In this document: positions 28,277 to 39,288 of the stretch, in pieces
Layout of the letters: every line of letters begins with the position of its first letter
How positions within the stretch are numbered: the first letter of the stretch is position 1
Assembly: GCF_000820025.1 (NCBI RefSeq)
Contig: NZ_CDBI01000092.1
Span: 48,839 to 96,924 of the forward strand
From: Aeromonas popoffii
Lineage (GTDB): Bacteria; Pseudomonadota; Gammaproteobacteria; Enterobacterales; Aeromonadaceae
DNA length: 48,086 bases
Direction: 5' to 3'
Notes under the pieces: generated by a model
Databases searched by the model: none
Seen by the model: the letters and a program-made list of their open reading frames with translations, nothing else
What the model was told of the DNA's origin: nothing
Made by a program: the position numbers and the translations under genes

Positions 28277-29358
28277 AATGTTCTCTCAGTCTGCCCAGTG
28301 GCGAGTCGTTTACACTCATCGGCTACCCGCTCGGCGGCATCGGTAATCGCGACGCGACGGGCAGCTTGGGCCATGTTCAATAGGGTTTCTCTGCGTCCGG
28401 CAAGCCAGCTGAGGCGTGCGGCCAGCGAGGCCGTGGTCAGCTCGGATTGGGGCAGGAATTCAGCACCGCCGCCATCGACCAGGGTCAGGGCGTTGCGGGT
28501 CTGGTGATCATCCACCGCATGGGGCAGTGGCACAAAAATGGCGGCCACTCCGGCTGCAGCCACTTCGGAGACGGTCAGGGCCCCCGCGCGGCATACCACC
28601 AGATCGGCCCAGGCATAGGCATCAGCCATGTCTTTGATGAATTCGCTCACCTCGGCCTCAACGCCCTGATTGGCATACTCCTGCGCGACAGCCTCCCGGT
28701 TGCCCTTGCCGCACTGATGGCGCACCGCGATGGGGACACCGGCAGCGGCAACGGCTGGCGGAACCTGTTCGTTGAGCACTCGGGCCCCCAGGCTGCCACC
28801 GACGATCAGCAGGTGCAGTGGCTCTGCGCCGCTGCGTAGCTGCGGATCCGGCAAGGCAACCACCTCAGGGCGTACCGGATTGCCCACTACAGCGGTACGA
28901 CGGCTAGGCGCAAACGCCCCCGGGAACGCCATCAGCACCCGCTGGGCAAGGCGAGCCAGCAGCTTGTTGGTCAGGCCGGCCGCCGCATTCTGCTCGTGCA
29001 GCAGCAAGGGGATGCCGGACAGCCAGGCTGCCACGCCACCCGGGCCGGAGGCAAAGCCCCCCATGCCGAGCACTACGTCAGGCCGTATGGTCTTGAGCAC
29101 TCGGCGCGCCTGCAGCACGGATTTGACGATGCGATAGGGGGCTGCAAGCAGACGCTTGATGCCATTGCCACGCACCCCCTGAATGTCGATGAAGGAGATG
29201 GGATAACCGTGGGCAGGCACCAGTTCGGCCTCCATCCGGTCGGCGGTGCCGAGCCAGTGGATGGTCCAGCCCTGGGCCTTGAGGCGATCTGCCACGGCCA
29301 AGCCGGGGAATACATGGCCCCCGGTTCCGCCCGCCATCACCAACAGAGTCTTGCTCAC
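28273..29358 (-). CDS. murG: Lipid II synthase MurG (GlcNAc transferase)
   Basis: Peripheral membrane GT-B enzyme (361 aa) that transfers GlcNAc from UDP-GlcNAc to lipid I on the cytoplasmic face, making lipid II. Glycine-rich loop 1 ([17 protein letters not shown]) lies near 8-24, a second glycine-rich loop ([11 protein letters not shown]) near 100, the third ([11 protein letters not shown]) near 190, and the donor-binding [10 protein letters not shown](V) motif near 262. It overlaps ftsW upstream and murC downstream by 4 bases each. Confidence 0.97.
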   Translation of the reverse strand: MSKTLLVMAGGTGGHVFPGLAVADRLKAQGWTIHWLGTADRMEAELVPAHGYPISFIDIQGVRGNGIKRLLAAPYRIVKSVLQARRVLKTIRPDVVLGMGGFASGPGGVAAWLSGIPLLLHEQNAAAGLTNKLLARLAQRVLMAFPGAFAPSRRTAVVGNPVRPEVVALPDPQLRSGAEPLHLLIVGGSLGARVLNEQVPPAVAAAGVPIAVRHQCGKGNREAVAQEYANQGVEAEVSEFIKDMADAYAWADLVVCRAGALTVSEVAAAGVAAIFVPLPHAVDDHQTRNALTLVDGGGAEFLPQSELTTASLAARLSWLAGRRETLLNMAQAARRVAITDAAERVADECKRLATGQTERTL

Positions 29359-30539
29359 GAAACCTCCCGCACGCGCGCCTGAGCACTGGCCTGACGCAGC
29401 TCGAAATCGATACGAATCAACATACTCACCGCCACCATCATGATGATGAGACTGGAACCACCGTAACTGACCAGCGGCAGGGTCAGCCCCTTGGTGGGCA
29501 TCATGCCGCTGGCAGCACCGACGTTGACGAAGGTCTGGAAGCTGAACCAGATGCCAATACCGATGGCCAGGTAGCCTTCATACAAGCGCTCGGCCACCAG
29601 TGCCTGGTGCCCCAGCTTGAGTGCCTTGAACGCCAGCGCGAAAATGAGGAAGAGCGCGCCCAGCACGCCCACATAGCCCAGCTCTTCGCCCAGGATCGCA
29701 AACACGAAGTCGGTATGCGCCTCCGGCAGGTACTCCATCTTCTGAATGGAGTTGCCAAGTCCCTCGCCAAACCAGCTGCCACGACCGAACGCCATCAGTG
29801 ACTGGGTCAGCTGGTAGCCGCTGCCGAACGGATCGGCCCAAGGGTCGAGGAAGGAGGTTACCCGTCGCATCCGGTAAGGCTCGACGATGATCAGGGTCAC
29901 CACGGCTCCCACCCCCACCAGGATGAGGCCGATGAACTGCACCAGCCGCGCCCCCGCCAAGAACAACATACCCAGCGAAGTGACAAACATCACCACCACG
30001 GATCCCAGGTCGGGCTGAGCCAGCAGCAGTATGGCCACCACGAACAACACAGCCATCGGCTTCATGAAGCCGATGAAGCGCTCGCGCACCTCGTTCTGGC
30101 GGCGCACCAGGTAGCCCGCCAAATAGACAAACAGGGCCAGCTTGCCGAACTCGGCCGGCTGCAGGTTGAAGGGGCCGAGCGGCAGCCAACGGATGGAACC
30201 GTTGACGCTGCGCCCCACCAGCAGCACCAGCACCAGCATGATGATGGCAAGCACCAGCATGGGGCCGTTGTAGTGTTGCCAGCGGGCCATGGGCACTTGC
30301 AGCACGAACCAGGAGATGCCGAGCGCCATCACCAGGAAGAGGCCGTGGCGCTTCACGAACATGAAGGGATCGTTGTTGATGGCGATCCCCTCCGGGATCG
30401 AAGCCGAGGCCACTATCACCAGACCCACCGCCATCAATGCCAGTGCCAGCACCACCAGTTGCCGATCGTAGAGGCCTGCCGGGCGCGCAGGTAACAACCA
30501 GCGTTTCAGCACACCTGCGACGGCGCTAAGGGCGTTCAT
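29355..30539 (-). CDS. ftsW: Septal peptidoglycan glycosyltransferase FtsW
   Basis: SEDS-family polytopic membrane protein (394 aa, about ten helices) that polymerises septal glycan chains with FtsI. Family markers visible are '[28 protein letters not shown]' (interrupted here at natural breaks), with the catalytic loop region near 295-310 ('[11 protein letters not shown]') and the C-terminal '[14 protein letters not shown]'. The cytoplasmic N-terminal tail is short. ATGA overlaps of 4 bases with murD before and murG after tie its translation to precursor synthesis. Confidence 0.96.
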   Translation of the reverse strand: MNALSAVAGVLKRWLLPARPAGLYDRQLVVLALALMAVGLVIVASASIPEGIAINNDPFMFVKRHGLFLVMALGISWFVLQVPMARWQHYNGPMLVLAIIMLVLVLLVGRSVNGSIRWLPLGPFNLQPAEFGKLALFVYLAGYLVRRQNEVRERFIGFMKPMAVLFVVAILLLAQPDLGSVVVMFVTSLGMLFLAGARLVQFIGLILVGVGAVVTLIIVEPYRMRRVTSFLDPWADPFGSGYQLTQSLMAFGRGSWFGEGLGNSIQKMEYLPEAHTDFVFAILGEELGYVGVLGALFLIFALAFKALKLGHQALVAERLYEGYLAIGIGIWFSFQTFVNVGAASGMMPTKGLTLPLVSYGGSSLIIMMVAVSMLIRIDFELRQASAQARVREVS

Positions 30540-31819
30540 AAGGTTCGTACCAGCTCGGTGAAACGATCACCGCGCGCTTCAAAAGACGTGAATTGATCCA
30601 GGCTGGCGCAAGCAGGCGCAAGCAGCACCCAGTCACCAGGTCTGGCATCGGCGGCAGCCTTGGCAACGGCGGCCTCGAGGGAGGCGACCTGCTCGGTCTG
30701 CTCGCCCAGAGCCAGCAGCACCTCGGCATCCTGACCGAAGCAGTACATGTGATCGATCTGGCTGCCGAGCAGCGCCTGCACGGGACCAAAGTCCTGGCCC
30801 TTGCCCTGACCACCGGCCAGCAGCAGCAGGCGGCCCTTCACCGATTCACGCACACCGGCCACGGCGGCCAGGGTCGCCCCCACATTGGTGGCCTTGGAAT
30901 CATTGATCCAGCGCACCCCGTTCACCTCCCGCACGAAGCGGGCGCGGTGGGGCAGGCCTTCGAAGCGGCGCAGCACGGCCAGTTGTGGTTCGCGGGGAAT
31001 GCCGACCGCATCGCACAGAGCCATGGCGGCCAGGGCATTCGCCTGATTGTGGGCACCGACGATCTTCATGTCGTCCACCGCGAGCAGTGGCTCCCCGTGC
31101 AGGGTCAACCAAGGGCGTCCCTCCAGCAGGCAGCGGCCATAGCCGTTGCAGTCGAGGCCGAAGCTCTGCCACACCTGACCCACATCGGGCAGGGTCTGGG
31201 CATCGTCGCGGTTGATCAGGATGTGCTGGGAATGCTGATGGATCTCCATCTTGGCGGCGCGGTAGTCGGCCATGCCCTGATAGCGATCCATGTGGTCCTC
31301 GGAGAGGTTGAGCACCACGGAAGCGGCGGCACGCAGGCTGTGAGTTGTCTCCAGCTGGAAGCTGGAGAGCTCCAGCACACAGAGATCCATCGGCTGCTTG
31401 AGCAGCTCCAGCGCCGGGATCCCTATGTTGCCACCTACGCCGACCTTGAGGCCCGCCTCGGCAATCATCTCGCCCACTAGCGTGGTGACAGTGCTCTTGC
31501 CGTTGGAACCCGTGATGGCGATGACTGGCACCTGGACCTCGCGCACGAACAACTCGATATCGCCGACGATGCTCACCCCGAACTCGGCCGCGGCTTTCAG
31601 CTCGGGGGTCGCCAGGGCGATGCCCGGGCTCGCGACTATCATGTGCGCCTGCCTGAGCAGATCGCCGTCAAGTCCCTGGATCAGTGCTACCTCTGCGGGC
31701 AGTTGATCCTTGCCCGGCGGGTTGGCGCGGGTATCCATCACCAAAGGCGTGACACCACGGCCGAGGAAGTAATCGACGCAGGAGAGTCCGGTTTTGCCGA
31801 GTCCTATGATGATGACCAT
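30536..31819 (-). CDS. murD: UDP-MurNAc-L-Ala-D-glutamate ligase MurD
   Basis: Adds D-glutamate to UDP-MurNAc-L-Ala with ATP (427 aa, slightly shorter than E. coli MurD at 438). The N-terminal domain begins directly with [16 protein letters not shown]. The ATP loop [15 protein letters not shown] lies near 103-117, [10 protein letters not shown] near 175-185, and C-terminal WINDSKATN and [11 protein letters not shown] complete the family pattern. It begins 3 bases after mraY ends and overlaps ftsW by 4 bases. Confidence 0.97.
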   Translation of the reverse strand: MVIIIGLGKTGLSCVDYFLGRGVTPLVMDTRANPPGKDQLPAEVALIQGLDGDLLRQAHMIVASPGIALATPELKAAAEFGVSIVGDIELFVREVQVPVIAITGSNGKSTVTTLVGEMIAEAGLKVGVGGNIGIPALELLKQPMDLCVLELSSFQLETTHSLRAAASVVLNLSEDHMDRYQGMADYRAAKMEIHQHSQHILINRDDAQTLPDVGQVWQSFGLDCNGYGRCLLEGRPWLTLHGEPLLAVDDMKIVGAHNQANALAAMALCDAVGIPREPQLAVLRRFEGLPHRARFVREVNGVRWINDSKATNVGATLAAVAGVRESVKGRLLLLAGGQGKGQDFGPVQALLGSQIDHMYCFGQDAEVLLALGEQTEQVASLEAAVAKAAADARPGDWVLLAPACASLDQFTSFEARGDRFTELVRTL

Positions 31820-31822
31820 GGC

Positions 31823-32905
31823 TTACCTCACCTTCAGGGTGGCGAGACCGAGCAGCACCAGCATGAGGGTGATGATCCAGAAGCGCACGATGACGCGCGG
31901 CTCCGGCCAGCCCTTCTTCTCATAATGGTGATGGATCGGAGCCATGCGGAAGATCCGCACGCCACGCAGCTTGTAGGAGCCCACCTGCAGGATCACGGAG
32001 ACAGTCTCCATCACGAAGACGCCCCCCATGATCACCAGCAGAAACTCCTGGCGCACCAGCACGGCTATGGTGCCGAGCGCGCCGCCAAGAGCCAGGGAAC
32101 CTACGTCCCCCATGAAGACCTGGGCCGGGTAGGTGTTAAACCAGAGAAAACCCAGACCCGCCCCGACAATGGCGGTACAGACGATCACCAGCTCGGAGGT
32201 ATAGGGCACGTAGGGAATGTGCAAGTAGTTGGCGAAGTTGACGTTGCCGGTGGCCCAGGCGATCAGCGCGAACCCCCCAGCCACCATCACGGTCGGCATG
32301 ATGGCCAAGCCGTCCAGTCCGTCGGTCAGGTTGACCGCGTTGGAGGTACCGACGATGACAAAATAGGTCAGCACAATGAACATCAGACCGAGCTGCGGCA
32401 TCACATCCTTGAGGAAGGGCACCACCAGCTGGGTCTGACCATCGTGGGTGGCCGTGGCGTAGAGAAACACAGCCACGCCCAGCGCGACCGCCGACTGCCA
32501 GAAGTACTTCCAACGGGCGATCAGACCGTCGGTATTCTTGCGCACCACCTTGAGGTAGTCGTCGGCAAAGCCGATGGCACCGTAGGCACCGAGCACGAAC
32601 AGCACCAGCCAGACATAGGGGTTGTCGAGACGGCTCCAGAGCAGCACGGAGATGAAGATGGCCGCAATGATCATCAGGCCGCCCATGGTCGGGGTGCCTT
32701 TCTTGCTCAGGTGGGACTCGGGACCGTCGTTGCGGATCACCTGGCCGAACTTCATGATCTGCAGACGGCGGATGAGGTGTGGCCCCATCCAGAGCGCCAC
32801 CACCAGGCCGGTGATGATCGACAGGATGGCGCGAAACGTCAGGTAGGAGAAGACGTTGAAGAAGGTGAAATGCGGGGTGAGCAGTTCCGCCAGCCAGACT
32901 AGCAT
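31823..32905 (-). CDS. mraY: Phospho-MurNAc-pentapeptide transferase MraY
   Basis: Polytopic membrane enzyme (360 aa, same as E. coli) that joins UDP-MurNAc-pentapeptide to undecaprenyl phosphate, giving lipid I. About ten helices are visible. Motif '[13 protein letters not shown]' lies near 68-80, the catalytic aspartate region FADDYLKV near 113-120, [13 protein letters not shown] near 190-202, and the His-rich loop '[15 protein letters not shown]' near 322-336. Its start overlaps the end of murF by 7 bases. Confidence 0.98.
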   Translation of the reverse strand: MLVWLAELLTPHFTFFNVFSYLTFRAILSIITGLVVALWMGPHLIRRLQIMKFGQVIRNDGPESHLSKKGTPTMGGLMIIAAIFISVLLWSRLDNPYVWLVLFVLGAYGAIGFADDYLKVVRKNTDGLIARWKYFWQSAVALGVAVFLYATATHDGQTQLVVPFLKDVMPQLGLMFIVLTYFVIVGTSNAVNLTDGLDGLAIMPTVMVAGGFALIAWATGNVNFANYLHIPYVPYTSELVIVCTAIVGAGLGFLWFNTYPAQVFMGDVGSLALGGALGTIAVLVRQEFLLVIMGGVFVMETVSVILQVGSYKLRGVRIFRMAPIHHHYEKKGWPEPRVIVRFWIITLMLVLLGLATLKVR

Positions 32906-34254
32906 GTGGCTGACTCCTGACGGTCAACGACCATCTTGACGATATCTTCCATGCGGGAGCCGCGGGCGCCCTTGACCAGAATCGAAATTTCTTGATGTGT
33001 ATTTATCATTTGCGCAAGCACTTCAAACAACGACGCCTTGTTATCGAAATGTCGGCCAACCGCGGCATCTGCGGTCTGGCGACTATGTTCTCCTACTGTC
33101 AGCACGGCATCCAGACCGCACTCGCGGGCATGACGGCCCACCCGGGCATGTTGCTCGGCAGACTCATCACCCAGTTCCCGCATGTCACCAAACACCAGTA
33201 CCTTGAAGCCGCTCATGGCGGTCAGGGCATCAATGCCCGCCAGCACGGATTCCACGCTGGCGTTATAGGTATCATCTACCAGTGTCAGACCGCCCCAGCG
33301 CTGAACGCAGAAGCGTCCCTTGACCGGCGCCATCTGCTCCAGCCCCGCCTTGACGGAGTCGAGGGATGCACCGAGGGCCAGACAGCCCGCAGCGGCAGCC
33401 AGCGCATTGGCCACATTGTGGCGACCGGGGATCGCCAGGGTCAGTTGCAACTCGCCCTGTGGGGTCACCAGCACAAATTCGGCGCAGCCTTCATTGTTAA
33501 GCACCACGTTTCGAGCGTGGTATGGCTGGCTCTGGTCTTCGATGGAGAAGGCGTTATGGATGCCGCGCTCCCGCCACTTCGGCCAGAATTCGTTATCAGC
33601 GTTGACAATGGCGCTACCGCCCTCGCTCAGGCCTTCAAAAATTTCGCTCTTGGCGTGGAAAATCCCTTCAAGAGAGCCAAATCCCTCCAGATGGGCGGCC
33701 GCCACGTTGTTGATGATGGCGGCATCAGGTTTGGCCAGTGACGTGGTCCAGGAAATCTCACCCTTGTGGTTGGCGCCCAGCTCCATCACCGCAAACTTGT
33801 GCTGCGGCTCGAGCCGCAGCAGTGTCAGCGGTACACCCACTTCATTGTTGAAGTTGCCGGCGGTGGCCAACACCTCTCCTTCATGACGCAGGATAGCGGT
33901 AGCCATCTCCTTGACCGTGGTCTTGCCGCAGCTGCCGGTGATGGCCAGCACTTTAGGATTGATGCGCTCGCGCACCAGCTTGCCAAGGCGGCCCAGCCCC
34001 TTGAGGCTGTCGCTGACAACCAGCTGGGGAATGGTCAGTGGCAATTCCCGCTCCACCAGCAGGGCAGAGGCCCCTTCGGCAACGGCCTGATCGCAAAAAT
34101 CGTGGGCATCGAAGCGCTCACCACGCAGCGCAACAAACAGGGCGCCCTTTCCCAGGGTGCGGGTGTCGGTACTCACAGCCGTGATCTCGCCGTCGCCACC
34201 GATCAGACGGGCATCGAGTACCTGCGCCAGCTCGGCAAGCCTGAGGGTCATCAT
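32899..34254 (-). CDS. murF: UDP-MurNAc-tripeptide D-alanyl-D-alanine ligase MurF
   Basis: Adds D-Ala-D-Ala to complete the pentapeptide (451 aa, E. coli 452). The ATP loop [13 protein letters not shown] lies near 105-117, '[17 protein letters not shown]' near 130, and the DDTYNAS motif near 328. Its dipeptide substrate must come from a D-Ala-D-Ala ligase encoded outside this window, because ddlB is absent from the cluster. It overlaps murE by 4 bases and mraY by 7. Tandem ATGs at the start leave a one-codon uncertainty. Confidence 0.97.
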   Translation of the reverse strand: MMTLRLAELAQVLDARLIGGDGEITAVSTDTRTLGKGALFVALRGERFDAHDFCDQAVAEGASALLVERELPLTIPQLVVSDSLKGLGRLGKLVRERINPKVLAITGSCGKTTVKEMATAILRHEGEVLATAGNFNNEVGVPLTLLRLEPQHKFAVMELGANHKGEISWTTSLAKPDAAIINNVAAAHLEGFGSLEGIFHAKSEIFEGLSEGGSAIVNADNEFWPKWRERGIHNAFSIEDQSQPYHARNVVLNNEGCAEFVLVTPQGELQLTLAIPGRHNVANALAAAAGCLALGASLDSVKAGLEQMAPVKGRFCVQRWGGLTLVDDTYNASVESVLAGIDALTAMSGFKVLVFGDMRELGDESAEQHARVGRHARECGLDAVLTVGEHSRQTADAAVGRHFDNKASLFEVLAQMINTHQEISILVKGARGSRMEDIVKMVVDRQESATC

Positions 34255-35735
34255 GTGAATGACTCCAATAATGTGTGCAAGGCGACCACGACGGTTTCCC
34301 GGTCGCTGTAGTGCCGCTTGTCGGTTCCAATGATCTGATAATCCTCATGACCCTTACCGGCCACCAGGATGATGTCCTGTTTGCTCGCCTGACCGATGGC
34401 CAGCGCAATCGCCTTGACCCGGTCGTGCTCCACCTGCACCGCAGCAGGATCGCGAAGACCCGCCACCATGTCGGCCATGATCCGGGCCGGCTCCTCGGTA
34501 CGGGGATTGTCGTCGGTCAGGATCACGCGATCCGCATACCGTTCAGCCATGGCCGCCATCATGGGGCGCTTGCCGCGATCCCGGTCGCCACCACAACCCA
34601 CCAGACACCAGAGCTGACCTTTGCAGTGCACTCGCAGGGCCTGCAATGCCTTCTCCAGCGCATCCGGGGTATGGGCGTAATCGACCACGGCGAGCGGCGC
34701 ATTGCCGCCACCGAAACACTCCATGCGGCCGGTCACCGGCTGCAATTGGGGGGCGGTCGCCAGCAACTCGTTGAAGTCGTAACCGAGCACCAGCATGACG
34801 CCCATTGCCGCCAGCACATTGCTGACGTTGAAGCGGCCGAGCAAGGGGGCGGATAATACACCATTCCCCCAACTGGAGTTAATCTGTGCGCGAAAACCTT
34901 GCTGGTGAAAATCGAGTTGCTGCGCCGTTAACTGACGGCCAACATGATTTTCAATCGGACCATCAACACTGAAGGCTACTGCAGTCGGGTATTTTTCGAG
35001 CCACTTGGCGCCAAGCTCGTCATCCCGGTTGATCACCGCATTCGGTGCATCGACCCGTTGCAGCAACAGCTCCTTGGCTGCGCCATACGCTTCCATGGTG
35101 CCGTGATAGTCGAGATGATCCCGGCTCAGGTTGGTGAACACGGCCGCCGCGAAAGGCAAAGCCGCCACACGATGCTGCACCAGACCGTGGCTTGAAACCT
35201 CCATCGCCACCAGATCCGCCCCCTGCAACTGCAGCTCAGCCAGATTGGCCTGCACCTGCACGGCACTGCCGGTGGTATTTTCCGCTTCGATCAGCTTGCC
35301 AAACAAGCCATTGCCTATGGTGCCCATCACGCCAGCCTTGCCACCGAGCAGAGTACGCCAGTTGGCAACCAGCAGCGCCGTGGTGCTTTTGCCATTGGTG
35401 CCCGTGATGCCCACCAGTTCCAGCCTGTTGGCAGGCTGTTGGTAGAAGTAACCGGCCAGTTCGGAGAGTCTGGCTGGCAGACTGGGAATACCGATGCAAG
35501 GCACGGCCAGCTGAGGCGCGATAAATTCACCATCCTCCTCAAATACAACAGCGGTCGCCCCCTGAGCCACCGCCTGTTCGATAAACCGTCTGCCATCCAC
35601 CTGATGACCACGAATGGCCACGAAAAGACAACCGGGCCCGACCCGCCGACTGTCCAGCTGGATATCGGTCAGGGCAAGCGCCGGGGCACGGATGCCGAAG
35701 GGGCGCAGTAATGCATCAAGTGCGCGGTGCAACAT
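34251..35735 (-). CDS. murE: UDP-MurNAc-L-Ala-D-Glu meso-diaminopimelate ligase MurE
   Basis: Adds the third residue of the stem peptide (494 aa, E. coli 495). The ATP loop ITGTNGKSTTAL lies near 111-122, with HDHLDYH-type 'SRDHLDYHG' near 210. DNPRTEEP near 408 is the signature of meso-diaminopimelate rather than lysine specificity, as expected for a Gram-negative wall. GGAGG lies 6 bases before the ATG. The start and ribosome site sit in one copy of a short direct repeat whose other copy is the end of ftsI, so ftsI and murE are separated by 89 bases rather than overlapping. Confidence 0.97.
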   Translation of the reverse strand: MLHRALDALLRPFGIRAPALALTDIQLDSRRVGPGCLFVAIRGHQVDGRRFIEQAVAQGATAVVFEEDGEFIAPQLAVPCIGIPSLPARLSELAGYFYQQPANRLELVGITGTNGKSTTALLVANWRTLLGGKAGVMGTIGNGLFGKLIEAENTTGSAVQVQANLAELQLQGADLVAMEVSSHGLVQHRVAALPFAAAVFTNLSRDHLDYHGTMEAYGAAKELLLQRVDAPNAVINRDDELGAKWLEKYPTAVAFSVDGPIENHVGRQLTAQQLDFHQQGFRAQINSSWGNGVLSAPLLGRFNVSNVLAAMGVMLVLGYDFNELLATAPQLQPVTGRMECFGGGNAPLAVVDYAHTPDALEKALQALRVHCKGQLWCLVGCGGDRDRGKRPMMAAMAERYADRVILTDDNPRTEEPARIMADMVAGLRDPAAVQVEHDRVKAIALAIGQASKQDIILVAGKGHEDYQIIGTDKRHYSDRETVVVALHTLLESFT

Positions 35736-35860
35736 GGGAAGCCTCCGTATGGGCAGGAATGCAGACGCTCACACCGCGAAACAGCATGGAATACGCCCCA
35801 GAACAGATGGGATGGAGGGCCAGGTCAAGTGCGCGGTGCAAGGGGGGCCTCCGTACGGGC
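35716..35860 (-). repeat. Imperfect direct repeat at the ftsI-murE junction
   Basis: Copy A (35716-35754) covers the murE ribosome site and first codons; copy B (35825-35860) covers the ftsI stop and last codons. Both begin with the identical 17 bases TCAAGTGCGCGGTGCAA (109 bases apart), then differ by a 3-base indel, then share GCCTCCGTAYGGGC. Copy B still shows a Shine-Dalgarno-like ACGGAGG and, in the murE frame, HRALD like the start of murE. The 70 bases between the copies hold no gene. A local tandem duplication with later decay is the simplest reading. Confidence 0.82.
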
Positions 35861-37576
35861 GAGTTTGGCAGGTACTGCAGGCGGTAACGCATCGGGACGA
35901 ATATTGAAGAGCTGCAACACCCCGCCCATGGCTTCGGCAAAGGGCGGCGTCGCAACAGCACCACCGTAGTAGGCATCGCCCTTGGGCTCGTTGATCACCA
36001 CCACCATGACGAAACGGGGGTTGCTGGCCGGGGCAAAACCGGCAAACCAGGCCATGTAATCCTTGCCGTAGCCGCCAGCGACGGCGACCTTGGCGGTACC
36101 ACTCTTGCCGCCGACCCGGTAACCGGGGATCTGCGCTCTCGGAATGGCATTGCTCACCACGTACTCCAGCGCCTGCAACATGGCGGTGGCGTTGTTGTGG
36201 TCGATGACCTGCTCGCCCTTGGGCGGCTCCGTCACCTTGACGATGGAGAGCGGCACCCGCTTGCCCTTGTTGGCCAGGGTGGCGTAGGCGGAAGCCAACT
36301 GCAACGGAGTGACCCGCAGGCCGTAACCGAACGAAAGGGTGGCCCGCTCGATATCGGACCAGCGACGACGCTGGGGCAGCATGCCGCTGCTCTCACCCAT
36401 CAGTCCGCTGCCGGTATCCATGCCGAAACCGACCATGCTGAGGGTATTGATCATCTCCTGCGCCGGCATACGCAGCGCGATGCGCGACATGCCAATGTTG
36501 GAGGAGTAGCGCAGTATGTCGTACAGGTTGGTCGCCTTGTGGATGCTCACATCACGAATCTGCTTGGCCCCGATATACAGCGGTCCGCCCGGGATGGTGT
36601 CTTTCCAGCTGGTGACGCCTGCCTGCAGGGCACTCAACAAAATCAAGGGTTTGATGGTCGAACCCGGCTCATAGGTATCGGTCACGACCCGGTTGCGCAC
36701 CCGGAAACTCTGGTACTGACCGCGGTTATTCGGGTTGTAGGAGGGGGTGTTGACCATGGCGAGCACTTCGCCGGTCTTGATATCCAGCATCACCATGGAA
36801 CCGGAGGTTGCCTTGTTCTCGTCAGTGGCACGCTTGAGAGCACGGTAGGCCAATGCCTGTACCCGCTGGTCGATACTCAGCTGCAGATCGTTCGCGTTCT
36901 TGCCCTCCTTGACAAGGCCAAGCCGTTCGATGACCCGGCCCTGCCTGTCCTTGCGCACCCGCATCTCACCCGGGGTCGCGGTCAGCCACTCGTTGTAGCT
37001 GCGCTCTATCCCTTCTATCCCGCTGCCATCTATGTTGGTCACCCCCACCAGATGGGCACTGATCTCACCGGTGGGATAGAAACGGCGCGCCTCTGGGCGC
37101 AGATAGATGCCACCCAGCTTGAGGCCCTTGATGTACTCCGCCACCGCTGGCGTCACTTGCCGCTGCAGGTAGACGAAGCGCTTGCTCGGGTTGGAGATGC
37201 GGTGTTTGAGGGTATTGATGTCGAGCTTGAGCACAGCGGAAAGCGCCAGCCAGGCGCGTTCGTTATGAATAGCGCCAGATTCGTGCACCGTCTTGGGGTC
37301 GGCCCAGACGGCCTCCACCGGCACAGATACGGCAAGCTGTTCGCCATTGCGATCGGTGATCATGCCGCGCACCGCCTGGGTGGCGGTGGTCCGCAATGAA
37401 CGCATGTCCCCTTCCTGGCGCAGCCGATCCGGGTCTATCACCTGGATCCAGGCCAGCCGCAGGATCAAGCCAGCAAACGCAATGCCGATGAAGAACACCA
37501 ACGTGCGAAAGCGCCACGGATAGAGTGACGGTGCTTTCGTCTTGGGTGGGGCCTTGGCAGATGCCTTGCGTTTCAT
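35825..37576 (-). CDS. ftsI: Septal transpeptidase FtsI (PBP3)
   Basis: Class B penicillin-binding protein (583 aa, E. coli 588) that crosslinks septal peptidoglycan and is a beta-lactam target. It has a cytoplasmic basic tail, one membrane helix (about 25-45), a pedestal domain with RxxxRG...DRNG (about 70-80) and the transpeptidase domain. The active-site serine is in GSTIKP (near 299), the SSN motif in SSNIGMS (near 350) and KSGTAK near 484. The C terminus APLAPRT is encoded in one copy of the junction repeat. It overlaps ftsL by 4 bases. Confidence 0.97.
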   Translation of the reverse strand: MKRKASAKAPPKTKAPSLYPWRFRTLVFFIGIAFAGLILRLAWIQVIDPDRLRQEGDMRSLRTTATQAVRGMITDRNGEQLAVSVPVEAVWADPKTVHESGAIHNERAWLALSAVLKLDINTLKHRISNPSKRFVYLQRQVTPAVAEYIKGLKLGGIYLRPEARRFYPTGEISAHLVGVTNIDGSGIEGIERSYNEWLTATPGEMRVRKDRQGRVIERLGLVKEGKNANDLQLSIDQRVQALAYRALKRATDENKATSGSMVMLDIKTGEVLAMVNTPSYNPNNRGQYQSFRVRNRVVTDTYEPGSTIKPLILLSALQAGVTSWKDTIPGGPLYIGAKQIRDVSIHKATNLYDILRYSSNIGMSRIALRMPAQEMINTLSMVGFGMDTGSGLMGESSGMLPQRRRWSDIERATLSFGYGLRVTPLQLASAYATLANKGKRVPLSIVKVTEPPKGEQVIDHNNATAMLQALEYVVSNAIPRAQIPGYRVGGKSGTAKVAVAGGYGKDYMAWFAGFAPASNPRFVMVVVINEPKGDAYYGGAVATPPFAEAMGGVLQLFNIRPDALPPAVPAKLARTEAPLAPRT

Positions 37577-37887
37577 GGTTGTGTGATTACCTTCTCGGTG
37601 GTCACCAGCGGGCGAGCCATATGCAATTTATCCATGGCCAGGCTCGCTACGCGAGAGTGCTCGGCCAACGTCCCCTGCTCCAGCAGGAGGTGGCGCCATT
37701 CGATGTTGAGCCGATCCTCTTCCGCCATCAGATCGTTCTGCTGGGCGGTCATGCCACGAGTCATGTTGGTCACTAGGATCACAGCAAAGGCGGTGATCAG
37801 CACGGCAACGGCCAGCACGACCTGCAGCTTGTGCCGCCAGAGATCGCCGAGGATCTCCCTGGCCAGATGAACACGCACCTCGCTCAT
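37573..37887 (-). CDS. ftsL: Cell division protein FtsL
   Basis: Small bitopic protein (104 aa) that pairs with FtsB through a periplasmic coiled coil and helps activate FtsW-FtsI. The cytoplasmic tail includes LAREILGDLWRHK, followed by one membrane helix (about 22-40) and a heptad-like periplasmic stretch (about 45-90, 'LMAEEDRLNIEWRHLLLEQGTL'). The position between rsmH (3 bases away) and ftsI (4-base overlap) supports the call more than sequence alone, since FtsL diverges fast. Confidence 0.93.
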   Translation of the reverse strand: MSEVRVHLAREILGDLWRHKLQVVLAVAVLITAFAVILVTNMTRGMTAQQNDLMAEEDRLNIEWRHLLLEQGTLAEHSRVASLAMDKLHMARPLVTTEKVITQP

Positions 37888-37890
37888 GAC

Positions 37891-38829
37891 TTACTCCGCC
37901 AGTCGCTGGGCGACCCGCAGCACAGAGCTGCGCGATCGGCTGTTTTCGGTGACTTCATGCTCGGAAGGTTTGAGCGCCTTGCCGACCGCCTTCAATTTGC
38001 GGCCACCGGCCAGCTGGGCCTCGGTCAATGGAATGCCGCGCGGCACCTCGGGGCCTTTCTCGTGCTTGCGGATGAAGTGCTTCACCAGCCTGTCTTCCAG
38101 CGAGTGGAAACTGATGACGGAAAGACGCCCCTCGGGTGCGAGCGCCTGCAGGGCACCGTCCAGCGCGGTCTCGATCTCGTCCAGCTCACTGTTGATATAG
38201 ATACGGATGGCCTGGAAGCTGCGGGTGGCGGCGTGTTTGCCCTTCTCCTTGCTCGGATTGACCCTGGCAATCATCTCCGCCAACTGGCGGGTTCGCACAT
38301 AGGGCTCGGTGACCCGATCGTGGACGATGGCGCGGGCTATTTTCTTGGCAAAACGCTCCTCGCCGAAGGTCTTCAATACCCAGGCAATGTCATCCACATC
38401 GGCGCGAGCCAGCCACTGTGCGGCACTCTGGCCGGAGGTGGGGTCCATCCGCATGTCGAGCGGGCCGTCTTTCATAAAACTGAAACCACGTTCGGCATCG
38501 TCCAGCTGGGGGGAGGAAACACCCAAATCCAGCAGAAAGCCGTCTACCTTGCCCAGCAGATCGCGCTCGGCCAGATAGGTGGTAATGCCGGAGAAGGGGC
38601 CGTGCACGATTTCGAAACGGGGATCCTGGATCTTGGCAGCCTCGGCAATGGCCTGGGGATCCCGGTCAATGGCGATCAGCCGGCCGTTCGGGCCAAGGTG
38701 CTGGAGAATGAGACGAGAGTGACCACCCCGGCCAAAAGTACCGTCGACGTAGATGCCGTCCGGCTTGATGGCCAGCCCTTCAACGGCTTCGTGCAACAGC
38801 ACTGTGATGTGTTCAGCGGCTTGGGTCAT
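37891..38829 (-). CDS. rsmH: 16S rRNA m4C1402 methyltransferase RsmH
   Basis: S-adenosylmethionine-dependent methyltransferase (312 aa, E. coli 313) that N4-methylates C1402 in the ribosomal P site. The start '[13 protein letters not shown]' is typical, with the SAM-binding [14 protein letters not shown] near 29-42, IDRDPQAI near 54, [18 protein letters not shown] near 98-115 and ISFHSLEDR near 238. RsmI, which 2'-O-methylates the same nucleotide, is encoded 1.4 kb upstream at 40183. It starts directly after the mraZ stop. Confidence 0.97.
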   Translation of the reverse strand: MTQAAEHITVLLHEAVEGLAIKPDGIYVDGTFGRGGHSRLILQHLGPNGRLIAIDRDPQAIAEAAKIQDPRFEIVHGPFSGITTYLAERDLLGKVDGFLLDLGVSSPQLDDAERGFSFMKDGPLDMRMDPTSGQSAAQWLARADVDDIAWVLKTFGEERFAKKIARAIVHDRVTEPYVRTRQLAEMIARVNPSKEKGKHAATRSFQAIRIYINSELDEIETALDGALQALAPEGRLSVISFHSLEDRLVKHFIRKHEKGPEVPRGIPLTEAQLAGGRKLKAVGKALKPSEHEVTENSRSRSSVLRVAQRLAE

Positions 38830-39288
38830 TTATAAAGAAAAATCCTGTAGTCGTGGCGAGCTTGCCCAGTCGTCCTCGGGCAGACCCTGAATGTCATCAT
38901 TGACCTGTTGTTGCCAGCGGGCTTCATCCCACAGCTCAAACTTGTTGAGCTGGCCCACCAGCATGATCTTCTTGTCCAGCCCGGCGTGGTTACGCAGTGG
39001 CTGGCTCAGCAGCAGACGGCCATTGCCATCCAGCTCGCATTCGGTCGCATGGCCGAGCAACAACCGCTGCAAGCGGCGCTCTACGGGGTTCATGCTGGAG
39101 AGCATCTTGAGCTTGCGCTCTATCTCTTCCCATTCGTTCAGGGGGTAAAGCAGCAAGCAGGGATGAGCAATATCTATGGTGCAGACCAGCTGGCCCTCGC
39201 TTTCGTCGCGCAGCCAATCACGGTACTTGGTCGGAATTGCCAATCGCCCTTTGCTGTCCAGGCTGATGGCGTGAGCACCACGCAACAA
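38830..39288 (-). CDS. mraZ: Transcriptional regulator MraZ
   Basis: Ring-forming DNA-binding protein (152 aa, same as E. coli) that represses its own dcw cluster. It has two AbrB-like SpoVT domains, each with a DxxGR loop: '[15 protein letters not shown]' (about 9-23) and '[15 protein letters not shown]' (about 85-99). The start must be TTG (39286-39288, followed by a second TTG): alignment to the MFRGA start of E. coli MraZ places it there, AGGGA lies 7 bases upstream, and no ATG is nearby. First gene of the cluster. Three repeats of its operator overlap the predicted transcription start. Confidence 0.95.
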   Translation of the reverse strand: MLRGAHAISLDSKGRLAIPTKYRDWLRDESEGQLVCTIDIAHPCLLLYPLNEWEEIERKLKMLSSMNPVERRLQRLLLGHATECELDGNGRLLLSQPLRNHAGLDKKIMLVGQLNKFELWDEARWQQQVNDDIQGLPEDDWASSPRLQDFSL

